Assembly (NCBI GenBank): GCA_023384355.1
Contig: JAHDWL010000006.1
Location: forward strand, 48,923-112,922
Source: Anaerolineae bacterium
GTDB lineage: Bacteria; Chloroflexota; Anaerolineae; Promineifilales; Promineifilaceae
Length of the DNA: 64,000 bases
Reading direction: 5' to 3'
Positions 45,694-53,789 of this stretch are shown here, one piece after another. The notes below the pieces were generated by a model, which saw only the letters and a program-made list of their open reading frames with translations, was not told the origin of the DNA and searched no databases. A program made the position numbers and the translations under genes. Numbering within the stretch: the stretch's first letter is position 1; every line of letters starts with the position of its first letter.

Positions 45694-47091
45694 CTAATCG
45701 GGTGAGGAAGGTTTGAAGGTTGGCTGGGGCAACTTTAGCTGGTCCTGCATATCGGCCAGTTTGTAGTCGACGGATTCTATTTCCTCGATCAGATGATCGG
45801 TTTCGCCGCCCAGGCTTTCCAGCGATGCCGAGGAAAACTGGACCATATTGCGGAGCGCTTCCATTAACCGCAAGGCCAACAGGTAGCCGGACAGATTGGA
45901 TCCGGCCTCTTGCTGGGCGTGGCGGATGCCGTCAACAATCGCCTGTACCATGGCGATTTCGGCCGCGGCGCGAGCGGTCTCGATCTCCTCCAGCAGATTG
46001 GCGGTGCCGTTGGCCCGCGCCAGAAGGTCTTCCTTGCGCCGGGTCGCCAGCCAATAATCAGTGTATTGGCGACTAACTTCCGGTGGTGGCGTGAGCCGGC
46101 TGACGCGCAGCCGCAAAGGTTTGATGTGTTCTTCCTGTAATTTTTTCCAAACCTCGGTTGTCACGTTGTTGACCAGTAGATATTGCGCGTCGCGCGGGCT
46201 TTCAGCAGCGACCAGCTCGTCAAGCGCGTGGGTGCTGACAAATTTGGACAATTCCCCGCGCGCCTTGCCCAGTGGTCCCTCGACCCAGGAGGACACCTTG
46301 CCGCCGGCTCCGACGCCACCCGCGTAGGCGGCTCGTCGGACGGCTTCCTCATTATATGGATAAGGCCGATTGGGGGAAGCCGGGGTATTGCCCGGGTCGA
46401 TGCGAAATGTTAGCCCTAAATCGACATTTAGCGGGATACCCTCTTTGGTCAACATGACCACGTCGGCCGCGGTGCGTTCCTGGGGCTGGAGGTCGATGAC
46501 GTTCTGAATGTATTCAAATCGACCCAGCTCGTGGACGCCCGGTGGAATCACGCGCAGGAATCGGGCGTTTCGCTCGGTCACTGCGGCGTGACCGTTGGGA
46601 ACCTGGACCCACACCGGCCCACCGACGCCGAGCATGATTACTTTCTCGCGATCCTCAGCCAGATTCTGCGGAGTGACGATGTAGGGCACTTCGGATCTGC
46701 TGGCCCGGTTGCGACGCTGACGACGGAGAAACTCGGCCGCTGTGCGCCGGTCGGGGCAGTTATAAAGCACCTGCATAAGGCTGATTGCCGCCTGTTTGGC
46801 CAGCCACCAGCCGACGAAAAGGGGGATAAAGTGGCGCAAAACACGCGGGTGAAATAGCTCCACCAGCATCGTCACCCAGGGCGAAAAAGTGATCGTCGCC
46901 ATCTGGTTCGACGACAGGTTGGGCACAAAGAACCCGGCAAGGATCTCATTGGCGTCGATCCGCTCCAGCGAGCTGACGAACAGCCAATAGGCGCAAAATG
47001 CCAGGGCCAACGCGAACCAGGGCCAATTGATCGATGACGGTGCGGGCAGAAAGCGGGCCGCGGCGCGCGTTGGGCGACGTTGGGCGGACAC
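45694..47091 (-). CDS. SPFH/band 7-like membrane protein
   Basis: 465 residues. A first helix (about 22-40, INWPWFALALAFCAYWLFV) and another hydrophobic region (about 85-105) precede an SPFH-like domain at about 140-340 with VQVPNGHAAVTERNARFLRV and ADVVMLTKEGIPLNVDLGLT. A helical region rich in Ala/Glu (about 350-420) follows. SPFH proteins form large rings or scaffolds in membranes. It lies 4 bases after the other SPFH gene, so the two are probably co-translated and may build a mixed complex. Start at 47091 is the ATG before SAQRRPTR. Confidence 0.75.
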   Translation of the reverse strand: MSAQRRPTRAAARFLPAPSSINWPWFALALAFCAYWLFVSSLERIDANEILAGFFVPNLSSNQMATITFSPWVTMLVELFHPRVLRHFIPLFVGWWLAKQAAISLMQVLYNCPDRRTAAEFLRRQRRNRASRSEVPYIVTPQNLAEDREKVIMLGVGGPVWVQVPNGHAAVTERNARFLRVIPPGVHELGRFEYIQNVIDLQPQERTAADVVMLTKEGIPLNVDLGLTFRIDPGNTPASPNRPYPYNEEAVRRAAYAGGVGAGGKVSSWVEGPLGKARGELSKFVSTHALDELVAAESPRDAQYLLVNNVTTEVWKKLQEEHIKPLRLRVSRLTPPPEVSRQYTDYWLATRRKEDLLARANGTANLLEEIETARAAAEIAMVQAIVDGIRHAQQEAGSNLSGYLLALRLMEALRNMVQFSSASLESLGGETDHLIEEIESVDYKLADMQDQLKLPQPTFKPSSPD

Positions 47092-47095
47092 CGCG

Positions 47096-48367
47096 TTACT
47101 CCTCTCCCTGTGTCAACACCCGGCGCAACTCGCCGGATGCTTCGGCAGCCAGATCAGACATGGCTGTGCGTGAGGCCGGCGGAACCAGGGTACGGTTGGC
47201 CGAGATCGCATCGACGATCTCCATCAGCCGCATCATCACAACCTCGTGTAATTCGACTCCGCTCTGCTTGCGCATGGCTTCAATGCTCGTCAGCAGGTTC
47301 TCGATGTTGTCGATCTGTGCCCGAACGCGAGCCTGCTGATAAAGCTGCTGTGCCTCGAGATCACCACTGACGATTTCCTGGGAAATACGATTCTGCCAAT
47401 CTACCTGCCACGAAGACAGACGCTTGGCGGTGACGTCGGCCGGGAGATGCAGCGAGCTGATGCCGATCCCGACAATGTCAATCCCCCGCGAGATGGTTTG
47501 GTACTCGCTGTTACCTTGTTGTTCCTTCAGACCGGCTTTGATCCTGTCCCTAATCTGCCCCAACGGTTCCGCGCCGGCACTCACGAGCAACTGGTCGAGC
47601 GTGTATTTGCCGATCTCAGTGACGAGCATCGTCGCCGCTTGTGGGGCGACCTGATCCGTCCAGTCCCGTTTATCCCCGTCTGTCACGCTGTGGGTGTATG
47701 TCAGGTCGAACAGAGCGTCCCGATCGTAGGGATAGGGAAAGTCACTGGTTGAGACGGACCGCGGCCGGCGCTGATCGGGCGATAGGCGGCGCACCATGAA
47801 TGTGACGGAGATGCCGGTTTCCACGGGTATACCATCGCGGGTCACAGCCTTTACCGGCAGGCTGCGTGATTGAGGTCGGAGATCAAATAATTGACCTATC
47901 GTCTCCCCTTTACGAAGGAAAACCAGTCCCGGGCCGTCGGCGCGTGAGTAACTGTTTCCACGAACAATGGCAGCCGCCTGGTGACTATAAAGGAAGCCGG
48001 CTCCCAATAATTCGAAACTGGGTGCGGGTTCGTCGGTGGCCGGACGCTTTTTTTTGCTGCCGGAAGTGGAATCGGCCGGCTTATGGCCATAGAGTTTATT
48101 GGCCGCGCCGAGTGTGTAGTTGTGCCACAAAAGGCGAAACCCTTCCGACCAGCCCACACTGCCCCAAATGGGCAAAAGGCGGCGGGAGATATAGGCAGTT
48201 CCCAGGATGAAAGTGATCAGCGCCGCGCTGCCCCAGAGCACCGCCCCTGCCACGCCGTAAGGCACGCCGTTGGCATCGGCCAGAAACGCGCCAATCGCGC
48301 CCAGGAGCACGATCGAGAGCAGTAAAATGCTCAGCCCGGGGATGAACTGCCTGTCCTTTTCTGCCAT
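47096..48367 (-). CDS. SPFH/band 7-like membrane protein (operon leader)
   Basis: 423 residues. Two N-terminal membrane helices (about 10-28 and 38-60) are followed by a basic linker (SGSKKKRPATDE). An SPFH-like domain spans about 120-330, with VFLRKGETIGQLFDLRPQ, VKAVTRDGIPVETGISVTF and a membrane-distal helical segment. The C-terminal ISQEIVSGDLEAQQLYQQAR region looks coiled-coil. It shares layout with the downstream gene but little direct identity, so they are probably divergent partners. It is the first of a three-gene minus-strand operon and is divergent from the glycosyltransferase at 48487. Confidence 0.75.
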   Translation of the reverse strand: MAEKDRQFIPGLSILLLSIVLLGAIGAFLADANGVPYGVAGAVLWGSAALITFILGTAYISRRLLPIWGSVGWSEGFRLLWHNYTLGAANKLYGHKPADSTSGSKKKRPATDEPAPSFELLGAGFLYSHQAAAIVRGNSYSRADGPGLVFLRKGETIGQLFDLRPQSRSLPVKAVTRDGIPVETGISVTFMVRRLSPDQRRPRSVSTSDFPYPYDRDALFDLTYTHSVTDGDKRDWTDQVAPQAATMLVTEIGKYTLDQLLVSAGAEPLGQIRDRIKAGLKEQQGNSEYQTISRGIDIVGIGISSLHLPADVTAKRLSSWQVDWQNRISQEIVSGDLEAQQLYQQARVRAQIDNIENLLTSIEAMRKQSGVELHEVVMMRLMEIVDAISANRTLVPPASRTAMSDLAAEASGELRRVLTQGEE

Positions 48368-48472
48368 CTGGTTTGCGCCGATCCGCGCCGCAACTATATC
48401 ATACCGCGTTTACCCGGTAAAGTTGCGATGCCATGGCATGGCGATGTGTGGGGATTCCTTGCCGTCCGGCTT

Positions 48473-48478
48473 ATAATC
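48473..48478 (+). promoter_or_regulatory. -10 box of a leaderless promoter
   Basis: Perfect TATAAT eight bases before the ATG of the glycosyltransferase (48487). With initiation 6-8 bases downstream, the transcript would start at or next to the ATG. No ribosome-binding site lies between, and no good -35 box is seen. Confidence 0.5.
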
Positions 48479-48486
48479 GGTGCCCG

Positions 48487-49662
48487 ATGCACATCGCCAT
48501 AAATGCTTATTTCTGGAATCAACCCAACACAGGCAGCGGGCAATATACCCGCCAGCTGGTCTATCATCTGAACCGGCTGGTGAGCGATCTGGCCATCACT
48601 CTCGTCTACCCGACGCTGCCCGATGGACCGGAGCCGGACGAGGTGCCGCCCGGCATCGGTCTGGAGCGAGTGCCCATGCGACCGGGTCATGTGGGCAAAG
48701 TCATGTTTGAGCAGCGCGGGTTTCCGGCTGCCTGCCGCCGTGTTGGGGCCACATTGGCCCATGTCCCGTATTGGGGGCCGCCCTTGCGCTCGCCGGTGCC
48801 GCTCATCGTTACCATCCACGATCTGACGACCCTGCTGCTGCCGGAGTATAACCGTGGCGCGCGGGCACGACTGTATAATGCCCTTGTCAGCGCTGCCGCC
48901 CGCGGCGCAGACCATGTCCTGACCGACTCGTTCTCCAGCAAGCTCGATATAATTGACCATCTGGGTATCCCGGAGACCGATGTCACTGCCGTCTATCTCG
49001 GGGTCAGCCCCAATTACACGCCGCGCAAGGCCGGCAGTGACAGCAGCCTCATCGATATGGCAGTGATGAAGAAGTACGATCTGCCCGAGACTTATGTGCT
49101 CTATCTGGGCGGCTACGAGACTCATAAAAACGTCATCAACCTGCTCCATGCCTACACCTATGTGGCCAGGGCGGTGGGGGAGGATTACCCGCTGCTATTG
49201 GCCGGCAAGAAGCCGGACAGGGTGTCGGACAACTTTCCCGACTACGATGGAATGATCGCCCGCGCCGGCCTCGAGAAATACGTCCGCTGGATTGGTTACG
49301 TCGATGAGATCGACAAACCGCTGCTCTATCGCAATGCCGAGGCGTTCGTTTTTCCAAGCCGCCACGAGGGATTTGGCTTGCCGCCACTGGAGGCGATGGC
49401 CAGTGGGACGCCGGTCGTGGCCGGCGACGCCGGCTCGCTGCCGGAGGTTATCGGAACGGGCGGGTTCCTCGTCGATCCCGATGATGTGCGCAACATGGCC
49501 GGGGCTATCATTTCCATCGTGTTGCAGGAGCCGTTGGCGGCTGACTTGCGGCGGCAAGGCCCCCAGCAAGCGGCCAAATTCAACTGGCAGAATACGGCCA
49601 TCGAGACGCTTAGAGTGTACGATCGCGTCACGAAGAAGTTACAAGTTGCAAAGGACAAGTGA
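48487..49662 (+). CDS. Family 4 glycosyltransferase (mannosyltransferase-like)
   Basis: 391 residues from the ATG at 48487 (MHIAINAYFWNQPNTGSGQY); an upstream in-frame ATG at 48433 adds a poor-quality extension. The glycine-rich acceptor loop NTGSGQYTRQL and the C-terminal retaining GT4 motif, FPSRHEGFGLPPLEAMASGTP (E-x7-E), are both intact. The segment VLYLGGYETHKNVINLLHAY is typical of mannosyltransferases of this family. It transfers a sugar from a nucleotide donor to a lipid or glycan acceptor. The last codons and stop are made of heptamers (AAGTTAC-type). Confidence 0.9.
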   Translation: MHIAINAYFWNQPNTGSGQYTRQLVYHLNRLVSDLAITLVYPTLPDGPEPDEVPPGIGLERVPMRPGHVGKVMFEQRGFPAACRRVGATLAHVPYWGPPLRSPVPLIVTIHDLTTLLLPEYNRGARARLYNALVSAAARGADHVLTDSFSSKLDIIDHLGIPETDVTAVYLGVSPNYTPRKAGSDSSLIDMAVMKKYDLPETYVLYLGGYETHKNVINLLHAYTYVARAVGEDYPLLLAGKKPDRVSDNFPDYDGMIARAGLEKYVRWIGYVDEIDKPLLYRNAEAFVFPSRHEGFGLPPLEAMASGTPVVAGDAGSLPEVIGTGGFLVDPDDVRNMAGAIISIVLQEPLAADLRRQGPQQAAKFNWQNTAIETLRVYDRVTKKLQVAKDK

Positions 49663-49703
49663 CGGGTTCAAAAACGAAATACGGGATGCGGGATACGAAG
49701 TGT
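49636..49703. repeat. Heptanucleotide repeat overlapping a gene 3' end
   Basis: AAGTTAC-AAGTTGC-AAAGGAC-AAGTGAC covers 49636-49663 and includes the stop codon TGA of the glycosyltransferase. GAAATAC-GGGATGC-GGGATAC-GAAGTGT covers 49676-49703. Both are the same 7-base style as the other arrays in this window. Confidence 0.8.
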
Positions 49704-49768
49704 CGTCCCGCTGACCCACAATCCTTTCGATCTAATGACCTGACGATCCACATATATACCGAGGCCCC

Positions 49769-50650
49769 ATGACAAAACTATACGGCGGACAAAACATGAT
49801 CGCTCCCTTGCAGACAGTGCTGGTACGGCGGCCGGACGAAGCCTTCGGCGCGGCCGACCCGACGCTGTGGCATTATACGGAACAACCCTACCTGCCCCTG
49901 GCCCAGCAGGAGCACGACGCCTTCGTCAATACCCTTCTCGGCAACGGCGTGGAGGTCATCTACCATGATGCGTCGCCAACCGACGGCCGTCCACCGGGCC
50001 TCGCGGACGCCATTTTTGTCCACGACCCCGTTCTCATGACTGACCGTGGGGCGATCATCCTGCGCATGGGCAAGGCGCTTCGTCGCGGCGAAGAGGAGGC
50101 TATGGCCCGGACTCTGGAGCGGCTGGGTGTACCGATTCACTATCGGTTGTCCGGCGAGGCAACGGCCGAAGGCGGCGATTTGTTGTGGCTCGACGAGCAG
50201 ACACTGTGCGTCGGGTTGGGGTTTCGTACCAACGCCGCCGGCTATGCCCAGTTGGGTGATGCCCTGGCCGGGTCCGGGGTCGAGCTGGTGCCTGTGCAGT
50301 TACCCTATTTCGAAGGACCGGAAGCCTGCCTGCACCTGATGTCAATCATCAGCATGGTGGACGCTGACCTGGCGGTGGTCTATCGGCCGTTGCTGCCTGT
50401 GCCGTTCTACAAACTGCTGGCGGCGCGCGGCATTGAGCTGATCGACGTCTCCGATGAGGAATTCGTCACGATGGGCACCAACGTTCTGGCGATTGGGCCA
50501 CGCCATTGTTTGATGCTCGATCACAATCATCAGACTCAGGCGGCGCTTGAGGCGGCCGGCTGTCGGGTCGCCGTCTACCGCGGCGACGAAATTTCAATGA
50601 AGGCCGAGGGCGGCGCGACCTGCCTGACGCGGCCGATTCTGCGAGGGTAA
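49769..50650 (+). CDS. Dimethylarginine dimethylaminohydrolase-like amidinotransferase-fold enzyme
   Basis: 293 residues of the guanidino-group-modifying superfamily. Conserved parts are DAIFVHDPVLMTDRGAIILR, TAEGGDLLWLD, the active-site His segment CLHLMSIISMVD and the nucleophilic Cys in GATCLTRPI near the C-terminus. It should hydrolyse a substituted arginine (dimethylarginine to citrulline) or a related guanidine. Arginine deiminase is less likely because of the shorter length. It starts after GAGGCCCC and is followed 7 bases later by a P1 peptidase gene, suggesting an amino-acid salvage operon. Confidence 0.85.
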   Translation: MTKLYGGQNMIAPLQTVLVRRPDEAFGAADPTLWHYTEQPYLPLAQQEHDAFVNTLLGNGVEVIYHDASPTDGRPPGLADAIFVHDPVLMTDRGAIILRMGKALRRGEEEAMARTLERLGVPIHYRLSGEATAEGGDLLWLDEQTLCVGLGFRTNAAGYAQLGDALAGSGVELVPVQLPYFEGPEACLHLMSIISMVDADLAVVYRPLLPVPFYKLLAARGIELIDVSDEEFVTMGTNVLAIGPRHCLMLDHNHQTQAALEAAGCRVAVYRGDEISMKAEGGATCLTRPILRG

Positions 50651-50657
50651 CTTCATC

Positions 50658-51788
50658 ATGCCACGTATCAGGGAGTTGGGAACCTATGAGAGCGCGCTGC
50701 CGCCGGGGCCGCGCAATGCCATCACCGACGTCGCCGGCGTCCTTGTCGGCCACTACACGCTGGACAGCGGCCCGGCCACGGCCGACCCCGACTGGCGGCC
50801 CGGCAACGGCCCCTTCCGCACCGGCGTCACCATCATCCTGCCCCACAGCGGCAACCTGTATGAGGAGAAAGTCGCCGCGGCCGTTCACACCGTCAACGGC
50901 TTCGGCAAGGTGACCGGCTTCGAGCAGACGCGCGAGCTGGGCAACATCGAGACGCCCATCGCCCTGACCGGCACGATGAACGTCCCCCGCGTAGCCGACG
51001 CCCTCATGACCATCATGGCCGAGGCTGCCCCCCACATCGGCGTGGGCTTCCCCGAAACGGGCTGGAGCGGCTACGCCAGCGTCAACCCCGTCGTGGGCGA
51101 GACCAGCGACGGCTACCTGAGCGACCTGCAGGCGCGGCCGATCGGCCTGGCCGAGGTGCGGGCCGCGCTGGCCACGGCCTCGCCCGATGTGGCCGAGGGC
51201 GCTGTCGGCGCGGGCATGGGCACGAGCTGCTACGGCTGGAAGGGCGGCATCGGCACAGCGTCGCGGACGCTGCCCGCGACCGCGGGCGGCTACACCGTCG
51301 GGGCGCTGGTGCAGACGAACTTCGGCCGCGCGGAAGAGTTGACGATCCGCGGCGTGCCGGTCGGCAAGACTCTCCGCCCGCCCGTCGCCGTCCGTCCGCC
51401 GGAGTCGCTCGGCGGCTCGATCATGATGGTGCTGGCCACCGACGCGCCGCTGGACGCGCGCGGCCTGGGCCGGATGTGCCGGCGGGCGACCTTCGGTCTG
51501 GCGCGGACGGGCAGCACCTGCCACGGCGGCAGCGGCGACTTCGTCATCGCCTTCAGCACGGCCGGGCGAATCCTTGACCGGCCGGCCGCCCCGCCGATCC
51601 CGCGCGCCGTCATCGACGAGCAGCCGATCATGAGCGTCCTGTCGGTAGCAGTCATCGAGAGCGTCGAGGAAGCGATCTACAACAGCCTGCTGATGGCCCG
51701 AACGGTCGTGGGGCGCAACGGCAACGTGCGGCATGGCCTGCCGGCCGGCGAGGTACAGCGGCTCGTGTGGGGCGGCCAGGCCCTCTGA
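50658..51788 (+). CDS. P1 family (DmpA-type) aminopeptidase
   Basis: 376 residues, normal for the self-cleaving DmpA/BapA family. ITDVAGVLVGHYTL near the N-terminus, GTSCYGWKGGIGTASR in the middle, GYTVGALVQTNFGRAEEL and the nucleophile region ESLGGSIMMVLATDAPLDAR are all conserved. The Ser of GGS, at about residue 254, should become the N-terminal nucleophile after autocleavage. These enzymes release N-terminal D-amino acids, L-amino acids or beta-alanine. It ends 76 bases before panD, which makes beta-alanine. Confidence 0.9.
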   Translation: MPRIRELGTYESALPPGPRNAITDVAGVLVGHYTLDSGPATADPDWRPGNGPFRTGVTIILPHSGNLYEEKVAAAVHTVNGFGKVTGFEQTRELGNIETPIALTGTMNVPRVADALMTIMAEAAPHIGVGFPETGWSGYASVNPVVGETSDGYLSDLQARPIGLAEVRAALATASPDVAEGAVGAGMGTSCYGWKGGIGTASRTLPATAGGYTVGALVQTNFGRAEELTIRGVPVGKTLRPPVAVRPPESLGGSIMMVLATDAPLDARGLGRMCRRATFGLARTGSTCHGGSGDFVIAFSTAGRILDRPAAPPIPRAVIDEQPIMSVLSVAVIESVEEAIYNSLLMARTVVGRNGNVRHGLPAGEVQRLVWGGQAL

Positions 51789-51851
51789 CCGTGCCGGAGC
51801 CTGTCCGAAGACGTCCCGCCGATTCTTATCATCTTCATACACAATATCGCG

Positions 51852-51857
51852 TACAAT
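51852..51857 (+). promoter_or_regulatory. Possible -10 box of leaderless panD promoter
   Basis: TACAAT lies seven bases before the panD ATG at 51865 with no ribosome-binding site in between. A -35 box is not clear. Confidence 0.35.
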
Positions 51858-51864
51858 TAACCTT

Positions 51865-52206
51865 ATGAGATGGATTATGCGTTCGAAGATTCACAAGGCG
51901 ACGGTCACCCAGGCCGACGTCAACTATGTCGGTAGCATCACGATCGATGAGGACCTGATGGACCGGGTCGGGCTGTGGACACGGGAGAAAGTATTGGTAG
52001 TCAGCAACACCAGCGGCGCGCGACTGGAGACCTACGCCATCCCCGGCGAGCGCGGCAGCGGCGTCATCAACATGAACGGCGCGGCCGCCCACCTGATCAA
52101 GGCCGGCGAAGAGATCATCATCATCGGCTTCGAGCTGACCGGCGTGCCCATTGAGACGAAGCAGATTCTGGTGGACAAGCAAAACCGGTACGTGCGCGAC
52201 CTGTAG
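51865..52206 (+). CDS. panD: Aspartate 1-decarboxylase
   Basis: About 113 residues from the ATG at 51865; the ATG at 51877 is also possible. It has the pyruvoyl-enzyme hallmark YVGSITID, in which the proenzyme cuts itself between Gly and Ser, preceded by SKIHKATVTQAD and followed by NGAAAHLIKAGEEIIIIGF. The mature enzyme decarboxylates aspartate to beta-alanine for pantothenate and coenzyme A. Length and the self-cleavage position (about residue 23/24) match bacterial PanD. No other pantothenate gene is near. Confidence 0.93.
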   Translation: MRWIMRSKIHKATVTQADVNYVGSITIDEDLMDRVGLWTREKVLVVSNTSGARLETYAIPGERGSGVINMNGAAAHLIKAGEEIIIIGFELTGVPIETKQILVDKQNRYVRDL

Positions 52207-52277
52207 ACCGGATTGACCCCCGCGGCAACCAGCTTGCCGAATGACAATTAAATTGGCCTCATGGCCGCAATAGAGTT

Positions 52278-52299
52278 AACCTTCCGCACCAGGAAGGTT
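52278..52299 (+). promoter_or_regulatory. Hairpin that sequesters the ribosome-binding site
   Basis: AACCTTCC pairs perfectly with GGAAGGTT around a 6-base loop. The GGAAGG in the 3' arm is the only plausible Shine-Dalgarno sequence for the ATG at 52308, ten bases downstream. The stem is followed by TTCTGCTT, so it may alternatively act as a weak terminator or attenuator. Confidence 0.5.
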
Positions 52300-52307
52300 T
52301 TCTGCTT

Positions 52308-53777
52308 ATGGCCAACGCAACACCCCTTGTCGACGCTCGCCGCCTGACCAAAATCTATCGCACGCCCGCCGGCGACTTCACCGCGCTGAAGGGCATCGAC
52401 CTGCGCGTCAATCGCGGCGAGTTCGTCGCCGTCATCGGCAAGTCGGGCAGCGGCAAATCGACGTTCATCAACATGCTGACCGGCATCGACCGCCCCACGT
52501 CGGGCGAGATATTCATCGGCGGCGAGCCGCTCCACACCTTCGACGAGGAGCAAATGGCCCGCTGGCGCGGCCGAAATCTGGGCATCGTCTTCCAGTTCTT
52601 CCAGCTGCTGCCGACGCTCACCCTGGTCGAAAACATCATGCTGCCGATGGACATCAACAAGCTCTATCCGGCGGCCGAGCGACGCGAGCGGGCCATGCAC
52701 CTGCTGGGTCTGGTGGAGATGACCGAACAGGCCGACAAGCTGCCCGCGGCCGTGTCCGGCGGCCAGCAGCAACGCGTCGCCATCGCCCGCGCCCTGGCCA
52801 ACGACCCCGGCCTCATCATCGCCGACGAGCCGACGGGCAACCTCGACTCGCGCACGGCCGCCGGCATCTTCACCCTGTTCACCCGGCTGGTGGAAGAGGG
52901 CAAGACCATCATCATGGTCACCCACGACGAGACGCAGGCCGCCCGCACCCACCGCGCGGTGATGATCGCCGACGGCGAGGTGGTCAACGAGCACGTGACT
53001 CGCGCCCTGATGGGCCTGAACTACGACCAGTTGGCCGAGGTGCAGCGCCGCGTCACGCCCGTCACCTTCGCCTCCGGAGCGGTCATCGTGCGCCAGGGCG
53101 AGCCGGGCGACCTGTTCTACATCCTGACCGACGGCCAGGCCGAAGTCACCGTGACCCACCCCGACGGCCACGAGATCGTCGTCGATCGGTTGCGGGCCGG
53201 GCAATACTTCGGCGAAATGGCGCTCATCTCCGGCGGCGCGCGCCGCGCCACCGTCCGCGTGACCGACGACGCGCCGGTCACCGCCGTAGCCATCGACCCG
53301 GCCACCTTCGACCGGCTGGTGGCCGAGTCGCCGGCCCTGCGCGACGACCTGCAGCGCATCATCAGCCTGCGCCAGTTGCAAAGCCAGGTGGTGGCCCTGT
53401 CCGGCATCGATCGCGCCGAGCTGCAACGGCTGACGTCCGGCGCGCCGACCCACACCTACGCTCCCGGCGACACGATCATCCGCCGCGGCGAGCTGGGCGA
53501 GACGGCCGGCTTCATCCTGGAAGGCGAGGTGGAAGTGTTCGCCGACCGGCCCGGCGAGCGCCAGGAGCGCATCGACCGGCTGGGGCCGGGCCGTTACTTC
53601 GGCGAGATGGCCCTGCTGGGCGACGGCCGCCGGACGGCGACCGTCCGCGCCGCCGGAACCGGCCCGGTCAAGCTGCTTGAGTTGGACGCGCCTGCCTTCC
53701 GGAAGTTGATGGAGATGTCCGGCTCCTTCGCCGCCGACGTGTGGCAAATGGCCGCCGAACGGCAAACCCGCGTATAA
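52308..53777 (+). CDS. ABC transporter ATPase fused to two cyclic-nucleotide-binding domains
   Basis: 489 residues. The first 225 or so form a LolD/MacB-type ATPase with Walker [10 protein letters not shown] near 44-52, signature [14 protein letters not shown] near 151 and Walker [10 protein letters not shown] near 169. Two cyclic-nucleotide-binding (Crp-like) domains follow at about 249-355 and 373-485. Both keep the phosphate-binding cassette, [18 protein letters not shown] and [18 protein letters not shown], so both could bind a cyclic nucleotide. The permease is encoded 12 bases downstream. The fusion suggests that a cyclic nucleotide controls ATP hydrolysis or assembly; this is inference. 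No DNA-binding domain is present. Confidence 0.88.
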   Translation: MANATPLVDARRLTKIYRTPAGDFTALKGIDLRVNRGEFVAVIGKSGSGKSTFINMLTGIDRPTSGEIFIGGEPLHTFDEEQMARWRGRNLGIVFQFFQLLPTLTLVENIMLPMDINKLYPAAERRERAMHLLGLVEMTEQADKLPAAVSGGQQQRVAIARALANDPGLIIADEPTGNLDSRTAAGIFTLFTRLVEEGKTIIMVTHDETQAARTHRAVMIADGEVVNEHVTRALMGLNYDQLAEVQRRVTPVTFASGAVIVRQGEPGDLFYILTDGQAEVTVTHPDGHEIVVDRLRAGQYFGEMALISGGARRATVRVTDDAPVTAVAIDPATFDRLVAESPALRDDLQRIISLRQLQSQVVALSGIDRAELQRLTSGAPTHTYAPGDTIIRRGELGETAGFILEGEVEVFADRPGERQERIDRLGPGRYFGEMALLGDGRRTATVRAAGTGPVKLLELDAPAFRKLMEMSGSFAADVWQMAAERQTRV

Positions 53778-53789
53778 CCCGCGCTGACC

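Noticed and set aside
50466..51842. A 458-residue minus-strand open frame over the P1 peptidase gene
   Set aside because: Antisense shadow of a conserved enzyme; composition is biased and no domain is visible.
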